Assembly (NCBI GenBank): GCA_963675135.1 | Contig: OY776122.1 | Location: forward strand, 14,182,881 to 14,246,880 | Reading direction: 5' to 3' | DNA: 64,000 bases | Source of the DNA: Galeopsis tetrahit | Lineage: Eukaryota; Streptophyta; Magnoliopsida; Lamiales; Lamiaceae | Shown here: in pieces, positions 22,385 to 31,195 of the stretch | Position numbering within the stretch: the first letter of the stretch is position 1 | How the letters are laid out: each line of letters begins with the position of its first letter | Notes under the pieces: generated by a model | Seen by the model: the letters and a program-made list of their open reading frames with translations, nothing else | What the model was told of the DNA's origin: nothing | Databases searched by the model: none | Program-made: the position numbers and the translations under genes

Positions 22385-25300
22385 ATGTCTATTCGTTCGA
22401 TTCTCGATGTAAGTTCCAACATGCAGGCACCATTTGATCTCGGAAGATATATAAATGATAACAAGGTACATGTTGAACCATCACTATTCTTCAAAGGCAA
22501 TCACAAGGAAGGAAACATGGAAATCTTGACCAAATGCATCAGATGCGGTCTACAGCCCTACCTAGAGGCATTTCCACAGGTTGTGTTAGAAGAAGAAGTT
22601 CTGGAATTTTATGCCAACGTCAATAGACAGGGAGAAGTGTTAGAATCTTTTATTGATGGGCATCGGGTGGAAATCACTAAGGAAGTAATGTTCGAAAACT
22701 TAAGGCTACCCATCGGAACGATTGATGTGGGCAGGTATGCTGAAGGGCAGGAGATGAAGTATTTGAGCATCTTCTGTGGAAAGAAAATGAAGCTCAAGCC
22801 AGATGGTAAAGCTCCTACTGCCAAGAAGGGTGATCTTTTGGAGAAATATCGCACTTTGTTGGACATAGCAAGCAAGATGCTTCTATGTGCCACTGGGTCT
22901 CATGACTCGGTCACTCAAGCCAAAACAAGGATCATGGCAGTTATCTATGATGGAATCACTGAGGTGAATTGGTTCAAATTGATAGCTGACAGGATAATGT
23001 ACTTCGAACGAAGTGTAAAGGTGGATGCTGATACCAGACATTGGGTGGTATCTCAAGCAGTCGGGTATGGAAACAAGCTGAGTATATTACTTCCGTTTTT
23101 GCTGCCAAACAAGAATGATTGGAGCAAAGGAAAGCCGTTTCATCCTCTTAAGTTTTACTTAAAGATTGAAGCAATGAGGAAGCAGGCTGCTGCAAGGCCA
23201 GCTGCCCCAAGGCAGGTTCAAATTGATGAATCAGAAGTGTTGCCGTATGCCGATTCATCCAGTTCTTCTCAAGACAAGACTGAAGAGGCGGAGTCTAGTA
23301 CAGCTGACTCAGAGAAGACTCAGTCAGAAGAAGAGTCAACTCAGGAGAAGGAGTCGAGTGAACAAATCCCAGAGATGTACACTCTCGTGAGAGTTGGGTC
23401 GCCCACTCGTCCAGTCGAGTCGAGTATACAAGTTGGTACCTCTACTCAATCTGTTTCAATTCCTCTCTCTCTCCCGTCTACGTCTATCCGAACCAAGGCT
23501 AGATCACATCGATCTAGGCCTCGACCTGTACCCCCAACCTCGCAAGCACTGGCAGCACGACCGCTGAGGGCCAGTCATCCCCTATACACTCCTATACGTG
23601 ATACAACTGATACTCCTACAGTTGTCATACCTGACCAAGCCGCATTACAGCCCATTGAAACCATTGCTTTCACACCCTCTCCCTCACCTGAATATGGTGA
23701 ACCCCCTAAACCATCTACTTCAGACACGACGCCAGTTGCCACTGCAACAGCTGAGTTAGAGACCCCATCTACTCAGGACCCGTCTGTTGTTAGATTCGAA
23801 TCCCTCGTCTATTATCCTATGTGTTTGAGAGAGAAGAGAATTCGAGCCCGAATGATCAGAAATCTGAAGCGGACGCTCTCAACTGTCGAAGTCGACTATG
23901 AGTCAGAACAGTTTGAAATTCTTGTAAGGATATGCACCTGGTTTGCTCTTAAGAAGTCCTCCACCGATGATCTTTTCGAAGTTATTCAAGGAATGGGAGG
24001 CATCTCCAATTTTCTGGATTGGGAGATGGAACAGAAGGAGCATAGTGGTGTAAAGGATCATTCAGAACTATTTCCGCCGAGAGCCTTAGTTGCTCTTGTA
24101 AAGAGGTTATTAAAAATTCCTGACGGAATTCTGGTTGAAGAGTTTTCATCTGATATTGGAACTCAAACTGATCTAGTTGAAGAAGAGATCAGGCCAGAAG
24201 TTGCTGAGATAGCAGTCCAGACTTCAGAACAGTTAGAAGATATTGTTCTTAGTGATGAAGATGAAGTCGACTCATTCATGATTGGAAAAGAAGATGATGA
24301 GTTTTTGGATGCTGTGATGTTTGATGAAGAAGAACTCAAGGCAGTTGATAATGTTTTTGGACCTTCCAGTTCGACTCTAGCTATGCCAGACAGCTTTCTA
24401 AATGATTTAAAGACTGATCTGCGAAGTGTTGTTCACACTGCTATAGATGAATTTTTGAACTCGAAAATGAAGGATGTGCTGCTTACACAAAATCAATCAC
24501 TTATTGATCAATCCAGAGACTTGTTTATTGGTGAAATCAACAAGATGGACTCGACTTTCAGAGAAGAGTTGTTTGCTCAAATTGATGATTTTCTGAAGAA
24601 ACAGATTGAGAGTTCAGAACGGAAATCAATCTCGTTTGCTCGATCATTGGCTGAAGAGTCCAGTAAAATGGAAAGACTCTACAGTGTTAAAGTCTCTATT
24701 GCTGATGAACAGAGAAGGGAAGCACAAGACCAGTTGGTGCGTTCTCGAGCTGTTCTACATGAGCTGACTGAACAGAATACCCTTCTTAGACAGACGGCTA
24801 CTCACTTGAAGGATGAACTAGTTTCCTGTACACAGAAGTTGGAGCTAGTTACTGAACGCTTAGACAAGATGAGCAATGCAGATTCGCATCAGAAGCACAT
24901 TGAGTCAGCTGCTGACGCTATGAAGGAAGCTTTGAAAGAAGAAATGACTCGCTTTACTTCTCTTTTTACTCTTAAGGCAAGTGATGAAGCCAAAAAGGGG
25001 GAAGAGACCAGTCTAGTTGAAGTTACGAAGTCTGCTAGTGATGAACCGGAGATGAAAGATGCTGCTACTGCAATTGAAGAACTAAGAAGGCCTAAGAGAG
25101 GCAGATTAGTGAAGAAGGCAGATCTAGAGCAAGCTGAAACAGAAAAGCAGATGAGATTAGTAAAAGGTAAAGGTGTTGCATCGTCTCCTGAAGCAGAGAT
25201 TCAGACTAGACGAGTTAAGAGGAAGCTGAGTATTGAAGAACCTACTCCTGAATCTACTAGTTTGAAGAAGCAAAAGATTAGTGATCCAAGTGATGAAGCT

Positions 25301-25795
25301 CATTATGCAAGCAAAAAGAAGATAGAAAAACACATTGAGAATTTGCAGAAGCTGAAGGAAGATGAAGAGAAAATGGAAGATCAGTTCATTGATTACTTTA
25401 TTGACAGAGAGCATCGTCAAGATTGGCTCAAAGTGAAGAGACAATGGGAACTTGATCACTGGATAATCAGAAAGTATGGAGATTCTGAAAATGCTGATGA
25501 ATTATACTCGATGTTTGATAAGTTTATGGAAGGTCAGAATCGAATGCTTTGGAATCTGATATTGAGGATATCTGCTGCTGCAAACTTCAACATTCTGATA
25601 CCAATCTTTCCAAGATGGAAAACTCCTATGACAAGCTCAGGAAAGAGAGTTGATCGTAACCAGATCAAGAAATTTGAAGAAGAATTGCTAGACAAGGAGA
25701 AGATTGAAGATGAAGATCAGATTAGCTTAATTCACAGAAGACTCCTCGATGCATTCTGTGTTCCTAACCCAGAAGGAGGTAATCTTTCAGATTAG
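22385..25795 (+). CDS. ORF3 of element E, large Sirevirus-type protein of unknown function
   Basis: 1136 codons from the ATG of MSIRSILDV, the start also conserved in C; the open frame extends upstream to 22202. Residues 1-270 form a globular-looking domain with TGSHDSVTQAKTRIMAVI and a WFKLIADRI segment, aligning with D ORF3. Next comes a Ser/Thr/Pro/Glu-rich disordered region (about 290-460), then a small globular part (RICTWFALKKSS). An acidic segment, long coiled coils (about 680-860) and basic runs (RRPKRGRLVKK) follow. The C-terminal domain (WLKVKRQWELDHWIIRKYG ... HRRLLDAF) also matches D. No signal peptide or transmembrane segment is evident, so it is not an obvious envelope glycoprotein. 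The codon frame is intact and uninterrupted. Confidence 0.85.
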   Translation: MSIRSILDVSSNMQAPFDLGRYINDNKVHVEPSLFFKGNHKEGNMEILTKCIRCGLQPYLEAFPQVVLEEEVLEFYANVNRQGEVLESFIDGHRVEITKEVMFENLRLPIGTIDVGRYAEGQEMKYLSIFCGKKMKLKPDGKAPTAKKGDLLEKYRTLLDIASKMLLCATGSHDSVTQAKTRIMAVIYDGITEVNWFKLIADRIMYFERSVKVDADTRHWVVSQAVGYGNKLSILLPFLLPNKNDWSKGKPFHPLKFYLKIEAMRKQAAARPAAPRQVQIDESEVLPYADSSSSSQDKTEEAESSTADSEKTQSEEESTQEKESSEQIPEMYTLVRVGSPTRPVESSIQVGTSTQSVSIPLSLPSTSIRTKARSHRSRPRPVPPTSQALAARPLRASHPLYTPIRDTTDTPTVVIPDQAALQPIETIAFTPSPSPEYGEPPKPSTSDTTPVATATAELETPSTQDPSVVRFESLVYYPMCLREKRIRARMIRNLKRTLSTVEVDYESEQFEILVRICTWFALKKSSTDDLFEVIQGMGGISNFLDWEMEQKEHSGVKDHSELFPPRALVALVKRLLKIPDGILVEEFSSDIGTQTDLVEEEIRPEVAEIAVQTSEQLEDIVLSDEDEVDSFMIGKEDDEFLDAVMFDEEELKAVDNVFGPSSSTLAMPDSFLNDLKTDLRSVVHTAIDEFLNSKMKDVLLTQNQSLIDQSRDLFIGEINKMDSTFREELFAQIDDFLKKQIESSERKSISFARSLAEESSKMERLYSVKVSIADEQRREAQDQLVRSRAVLHELTEQNTLLRQTATHLKDELVSCTQKLELVTERLDKMSNADSHQKHIESAADAMKEALKEEMTRFTSLFTLKASDEAKKGEETSLVEVTKSASDEPEMKDAATAIEELRRPKRGRLVKKADLEQAETEKQMRLVKGKGVASSPEAEIQTRRVKRKLSIEEPTPESTSLKKQKISDPSDEAHYASKKKIEKHIENLQKLKEDEEKMEDQFIDYFIDREHRQDWLKVKRQWELDHWIIRKYGDSENADELYSMFDKFMEGQNRMLWNLILRISAAANFNILIPIFPRWKTPMTSSGKRVDRNQIKKFEEELLDKEKIEDEDQISLIHRRLLDAFCVPNPEGGNLSD
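24990..25003 (+). other. Internal polypurine tract inside ORF3 (element E)
   Basis: CCAAAAAGGGGGAA, encoding AKKGEE, is the same core as the 3' polypurine tract at 25974-25986. It aligns with the tract in D ORF3. Confidence 0.6.
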
Positions 25796-25973
25796 TTGAT
25801 TGTTTTAGTTGTTTTTTTTGCTCTGATATTTTATTTTTGGAAGTATTTGTAATATCTACTGATCTACTTCTGAATGAATGAAAAAGATAAAGTACTATTT
25901 TGATGTTTAAAGACAAGATAACTACTTAACTAGTCTACTTATAAGAAAAGATTCAAGTAGTTTTGGCTTCATC

Positions 25974-25986
25974 AAAAAGGGGGAAA
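25974..25986 (+). other. 3' polypurine tract of element E
   Basis: AAAAAGGGGGAAA followed by T and the 3' LTR start. It is preceded by TTTTGGCTTCATC, similar to D. Confidence 0.92.
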
Positions 25987-25987
25987 T

Positions 25988-27316
25988 TGTTGGGATATGA
26001 ATCCTAGAACAAGTCCTAAATGATGAACAAAAGATAAAAGATAAAGTTTTGATAAGCCAAAAGAAGACTTGAATATTTTCTAAGTATTGACTAATCTAGT
26101 CTAGTTGAGTTGAAGTCATCTTGTACAGATCAGTAGAATTCAAAAGACAAGTACAGTATAAAAGAAAAGTATTATTAAAAGATAAGTACGATTTATAAGT
26201 ACTTCATATCTGTTTATATATGTTAGAATGTTACTGAGCTATTTAAATGTTGTATAGAGCTCATGATTTCTATATATAATAGATAGATTCATTGTATAGT
26301 TTATAAGCTGACTAAGCTTGTATTATAAAAGCTTAAAGTAATGTAATAGTCTTGTTAGGTTAGATGATAGGACTATATTAGTTTTATTAGAAGTCTACTA
26401 CACAAGAAGAGAAGACCAGTCTACTACTCAAGACAGGTGGACTACAAGACAAGTACATATACAAGTCTACTCAAGACAGGTCAATGTAAAGGTTAGTTAC
26501 AAATACGCGTGAAAAGATAAAGGTATAGAAGTTAGTTATGGAATAACTAAGTCATAACAGAAACGCGTGGATTGATAAGAAGATTCATTTGAAGGAAGGT
26601 AGTTATCAAGAAAAGTTGGTTACAACTTACTAATTTCTTGGTATTTGAAGTCTATAAATACCCCAAGGTATTCTTTGGTAAAAGACTACTGATGACAAAA
26701 GATACTGAAGAATTACTACTCAAAAACGATATTGAAGATTCAAAAGAAGTTTACTCTCAGAGTTGATTGAAGTTCAGAAAGATAGCCAGAAGACAAGTGA
26801 AGAATTCAGAAGGCTACTACTGAAGAACAGAGAAGTTTTTAAGTTTTTGTTTGTTATTTTTCAAGGTGCTAGATACTTGTAAAATTTCTAGTAAGATCGT
26901 AGACATATCTGGAGGTATAGTCTGATTGAAGATCTAAGTCTTCTTCTTGGGACTTTAAAGACAGGAATACACACTTGTACTCGATTGGAAGAGTTTAGTG
27001 GAAACATCACAACTGGGTTTGTGAGAGTGGATGTAGACAAGTTGTCGAACCACTATAAATCTTGTGTTTGTTTTACTTTACAGTTTTGATTGTTTAAATT
27101 GCTTAATTGGTTTAACTACTTAACTGATCTAGACTAGTTGAGTATAGAACAGAGTTCTCGAAAATAAGTTGAGTATAATCTTGAATTGGGCTCATTGATA
27201 ATTTCGTATTCCGCATATTGTACTTTGATATTTCGAAAGATTTTTGAAAAGTCTATTCACCCCCCTCTAGACATTTTCACTAGCTTACTCGTTATTAACT
27301 CAACTTGGGACCAACA
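25988..27316 (+). repeat. 3' LTR of element E
   Basis: 1329 bp, with one visible difference from the 5' LTR (position 26376 T, against G at 14467). TATA box copy at 26653-26660. Confidence 0.95.
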
Positions 27317-27321
27317 GACCT
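27317..27321 (+). repeat. Target site duplication of element E, right
   Basis: GACCT directly after the 3' LTR end CCAACA, equal to 14074-14078. B gag resumes from here. Confidence 0.95.
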
Positions 27322-27887
27322 TGCCCAAGGAGTTGATTTCATTCATCACATCAGTGAATCTACCAGCAAACTTGTCAATGGACTCATCAGACTCCATTGA
27401 GAATTGTTCAAACTTCTGCACAGCAACTTGGAGCTTATTCTCCTTGATCTTTTCTGTACCCTCACACATTTCAGCAAGAGTATCCCAAATTTCTTTGGCT
27501 GTGGTGCAGTGGTAGACTCTGCCCATAATTGCATCTGGAATTGTTTGTTAGAGGGTGTTCATAGCAAGATAATTCAAGTTATCTTTCCTCTTTTCATCAA
27601 CAGTGAAGTCATCTTCATCCTTGGGAATCAGTTCCCTGACATCAGCTCTTTGCTCATCTGTTAATCTGGGATTAACTTGAGTGAACACAAAAGGTCCTCT
27701 TGTGATTACTCTTAGCATGTCAGTGTGAAGGGATGCAAGATGAGCTCTCATTCTGATCTTCTAGAAGTCATAGTTGTCAATTGAGAACATGGGCAATTTG
27801 TGATGTGATATGTGATTGACTGGATTAGTGGCCATGTTGTTGATTCCTTGAACAACATCATGAGGAACAACATTGTTGTTGGCCATA
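27317..27887 (-). pseudogene. gag, 5' portion (element B)
   Basis: The ATG is the complement of 27885-27887 (MANNNVVPHD). The sequence matches the first about 190 residues of D Gag: HISHHKLPMFSIDNY, MRAHLASLHTDMLRVITRG, AKEIWDTLAEMCEGTEKIKE, FAGRFTDVMNEINSLGKV. A one-base insertion around 27841 shifts the frame early. Within the matching frame, TAG at 27763-27761 replaces the Trp of YEFWKIR, and TAA at 27550-27548 replaces the Tyr of LYQT. At 27317 the frame runs into element E; the rest is at 14078 and below. Confidence 0.88.
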
Positions 27888-28012
27888 TCTCAAGAACAAA
27901 CAGTTAGTTAACATGTAATAGATTTCAGATAGAGATCAGTTCAGTGACCACACAAATATGTGATTTTTGAAAATCAAGATGGATTTTCAGAAGCAGTGGT
28001 CTTTGAACCCCT

Positions 28013-28024
28013 GCTCTGATACCA
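28013..28024 (-). other. Primer binding site of element B
   Basis: The complement reads TGGTATCAGAGC, two bases inside the 5' LTR end at 28027. The leader to the gag ATG is about 125 bp. Confidence 0.92.
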
Positions 28025-28026
28025 CT

Positions 28027-29807
28027 TGTTGGTCCAGAAAGGAGTATATAACAAGTGTATGGGGGGGGAATACACTTGTATGCAAATTCTTTTCAACTTT
28101 GATCAAACCAGAGTTCAGCAAGGTTGTCCTGGACAACTCTGCTGATGAGATTAACTCTTCTAAGATAATCAGACCACTAAGTACTATTGAGTACTTAGTT
28201 GAATAACTATCTAGGGGAGTTGTATGTGCGGAATAGTGGTTGGCCCTTTTAGTTTAGACTCCTTTAGTTTCTGAAATCACTTAGTCAATTTGATCCATTT
28301 CAGTTTCAGGGACTTTGTCAAATAGGTTTTGCACAGTCTTTGAATATGTATCCTTTGAAAGATCAGTTTGTGTGCAGTGTTGAATGTATGAAAGTACTTG
28401 TAAAGTAAATCAACACAAGATTTTATAGTGGTTCAGAGACTCAAACTCCTACATCCACTTTCCCTGATTGAACAGGATAATTCCTTCACTCTTGGAATTA
28501 ACTTGTTTTATAGTGCCAAGGTGCACTTGATCAATAACACCACTCCTTGGTGAATTGATCCCTAGGATGTCTAGAGTCCTAGTACCCTCTTCTCAACTCA
28601 GAACTGAACTGTTCTTCTCTCAACAGTCAGCTCCTACCACTTCTACTACTACAACAACCTTCTCACTTTCTCACTTGAAAGGGGTAAGGGTTGAAGTAAG
28701 GTTCCAACTAATGAGATATCCTTTTACAATGAAGATCAGTGTATAAGGATAGGATATCTCTCTAAGCTTGTGTATGGATATACAATAAGTTCAGCTTAGA
28801 AGAAGTGTTTCAAGACTAAGAATGTCTTTTGAGGACTTTGAAGCTTCAGAATGATTGCTCAGTTGGATGTAGAATGGATGCTTCAAATGGTCTTCACACT
28901 TCTTATATTTATAGACAAATTTGAGGATTTGCCCGTTGGAGAGGCAGTCCCAAATTGCTATAAATGTCTTCCTTGAGTTCTTCAAATTGAAAGACAGATT
29001 CTTGATAGTGACATGTCCTCATTTGGGTAATAAACGGCTGTTAAGACTTTGTCTTCATTCTGCAGCACTTTTCCCAATGTTTGACTTCAAGGTTCACTTG
29101 TTAAGACTTGGACATGGCTTCTGAAGGTTGATCCAATGATAGGACAACATTCCTCATCAACTGGACAACTCTCCTTATCACTATCAGCAGTCTTGCTTAT
29201 CAGCAAGGTTGGCTAGCTCTTCTTCAGATGACTTGGCTCACATCCTTTGCCTCACTTGAAAGTGATTTTAGCATGATTCAATGTAGAACTTTAAGGTGTG
29301 GTTGTCTCTATTTCTTCAGCATAGTTGACCTCAAGTTTTTCAGAGTACTTGATCTTGATTGTGCTGAGACAACTCTTCTGGACAACTCTCCTGATCAGCA
29401 TTCTTGGCCTTTGAGCTTCAGAGTCTTTGTTCTTGCACAGAGACAATCTCTCTGGACAGTTGTAAGAGCATTTGAATACACTTGGCCTTTTGAGCTTCAG
29501 AACACTTGTTCTTGCTTTAATTGTGCAGAGACAGTTTCTCTGGACAACTCTCCTGATCAGCATTCTTGAGCTTTAGTGGTTGATCCAGAATTTGAGCCTT
29601 GAGGGTACTTGTTCTTGATGGTCTTCAAATCATATGTTCCCCCTCACATTGTGCATCTATTCAACTAAGAGCTGCCTAACATATCAGCTTCTCATCTAGC
29701 CTTTATTCTATATGTTCTAACATCTCTAGAACATACTCAAATTGACTTAGGCATGTCTCAGGGGGTTTTGGTATTTAATCAAAACATATCTCATTTTATT
29801 CCCAACA
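28027..29807 (-). repeat. 5' LTR of element B
   Basis: 1781 bp; on the minus strand it starts TGTTGGGAATAAAATGAG and ends GGACCAACA. It matches the D LTR (1937-1941 bp) along its length, including repeated GGAGAGTTGTCC words and a run of eight C near its 3' end. TATA box at 28906-28913. Confidence 0.92.
28906..28913 (-). promoter_or_regulatory. LTR TATA box of element B
   Basis: The complement reads TATAAATA in GTCTATAAATATAAG. D has TATAAATA at the corresponding place. Confidence 0.6.
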
Positions 29808-30300
29808 GACACCAAGCAACATCTAGAAGAGTCTTGTATTTTGGCAACAACTCCTTTTTCTTAACAGCAGGAGGTTTTCCATCGGCACTTAACTTCGGTT
29901 TCTCGCCGCAAAAGATACTAAGATATCTCAACTCTTAGCCAGCAGCGTAGAGTTCCATATCGATAGAGCCTGGTTTCAGCTCCAAAACTTCATCAAGTAT
30001 CTCCCTAGATACCTTGATTCTCTTGCCCCCAACAAATGCTTCAATATACTCGCCTCTGTGAGTAGCATTTGTATAGAACTCTAACACCTCTTCTTCAAAC
30101 ACCACCTCTGTAACCGCTTCCAAATAAGGCTTCAACCTACATCGGAAACACTTGATTAAGATTTCCTTGTTGTCTTTTGAGTGCCTCCCCTTGAAGAACA
30201 CTGAGCTTTCCACATGCACTCTTCCTTCAGCTGCATATCTTTCAACATCAAACCTTGCTTGCATGTTAGATTCAACATCGAGAATGGTAATAATCGACAT
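29808..30300 (-). pseudogene. ORF3 N-terminal fragment (element C)
   Basis: Starts at the ATG complementary to 30298-30300 (MSIITILDVESNMQARFD). It matches E ORF3 from its first residue: VHVESSVFFKG, EILIKCFRCRLKPYLEA, VVFEEEVLEFYTNATHRGE. A TAA (complement of 29935-29937) replaces a Gln codon of E. The homology continues beyond it (LRYLSIFCGEKPKL ... YKTLLDVA) up to 29808, where B is inserted. About 165 of 1136 codons remain. The shared start supports 22385 as the real ORF3 start in E. Confidence 0.85.
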
Positions 30301-31195
30301 TTTCAAAGTATAGAATGTGGTTAACACAGATAGCAATAGAAATCAAATGCTTGAATTTCGGAATTATGAGTAAACGTGAGAAGTAATTTTAGGAATGAGG
30401 GGTTTTATTGATTTGGGTTTTTGAATCGAGTGGTGTGGATCGAGTAGATTGATCCAACGGTAATAAGAAGACTTTTGGAATTTAGTTATGGAATCGAGAA
30501 GATTATGTGTATTAGTATTGTAATATTTGGAATCCGACTTTGCTATTGGTTAGGAAAGAAGAGTGTACTCATCTAACCTAATTCATTAGTTTTAGGCGGG
30601 AAACTGGGTGTATGCACCTCATTAACTGGGGTGTATAAATCCAGTTCTAGGTTTTCCAAAATTTACACATCTAATTACAATAATATCCTTAATTCTTTCC
30701 AAAAATACTTAGTGAATTTCATAATATGTAATCAACTTATCTTGTTTGTTCGAGTTCATCAGAACAGATCAGCAGACTTCATGATGCATAAGGCGAGTTC
30801 CCCCTTCGACTGTGCTTGTCCGTCTGATGCGCGAACACTACTATATACCTATCTCATCTTAATCGACGTGTAGGATTAAGTAGTAGAGCAGTAATAATTA
30901 AAGTTTATCTATTAATCATAATGTGTAGACAAGGTAACAAGACTAGATGACTTTTAACTACCCAGAAGTCATCATAAGGATCTTTAAGAAATCATAGATT
31001 CCCCCTTAAATGTATATTCTCCTAGCATACCCTCAGCTTTACCAGCTTCCTCATCGGGTTGTTTGGTCATCTTGTTTGACCTTGTGTACCTGGATCTAGT
31101 CGAGTCTGAAAGTAGTTGTGATCTATTCTCTGTTGAATACTTTGTTCTGCTTTTCTCATGTCTTGCTATGGTATACATGTCTTGTTAGTACAGTA
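30301..31195 (-). other. Leader between pol and ORF3 of element C
   Basis: About 895 bp without a gene, collinear with 21453-22384 of E. Shared blocks, read on the minus strand, include the tract TTTAAGGGGGAATC (30997-31010), the GTTAATGAGGTG block (about 30618-30632), GCGGATTCCAA-like sequence and CCGTTGGATC (30451-30460). Conservation in a copy whose pol is ruined shows common ancestry, not current function. Confidence 0.7.
30997..31010 (-). other. Second polypurine tract after pol (element C)
   Basis: The minus strand reads TTTAAGGGGGAATC, identical to 21630-21643 in E. Confidence 0.65.

Larger units (their letters stand above)
14079..27316 (+). mobile_element. Element E: full-length, recently inserted Sirevirus-like Ty1/copia retrotransposon with ORF3
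   Basis: The element is 13,238 bp, flanked by GACCT duplications and bounded by two 1329-bp LTRs that differ, by eye, at one site (14467 G, 26376 T). It contains a primer site, gag (847 codons), pol (1093 codons), a second purine tract, ORF3 (1136 codons from the conserved ATG) and a 3' polypurine tract. No stop, frameshift or deletion was seen in the three ORFs, and all catalytic motifs are present. It inserted head-to-tail opposite to B, within B's gag. Gag and pol lie in different frames with stops between them, so pol expression needs splicing, reinitiation or another recoding step. Confidence 0.95.
2571..29807 (-). mobile_element. Element B: Sirevirus-like Ty1/copia element, minus strand, split by E
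   Basis: Reading from right to left: 5' LTR (29807-28027), primer site, gag (27887 down to 27317, then 14078-12178 after the E insertion), pol (about 12171-8789), a long inter-ORF leader, ORF3 (8066-3346), a polypurine tract and 100 bp of 3' LTR (2670-2571). The rest of the 3' LTR was displaced by element A. Without E, about 14.0 kb remain. Gag, Pol and ORF3 are all close relatives of those in D. B has several stops, frameshifts and a small ORF3 deletion, so it is dead. It inserted into ORF3 of C. Confidence 0.9.

Noticed and set aside
29228..29569. Open frames on both strands in the B LTR around 29228-29569
   Set aside because: They fall in the GGACAACTCTCC repeat region of the LTR, where repetition keeps frames open; no domain.
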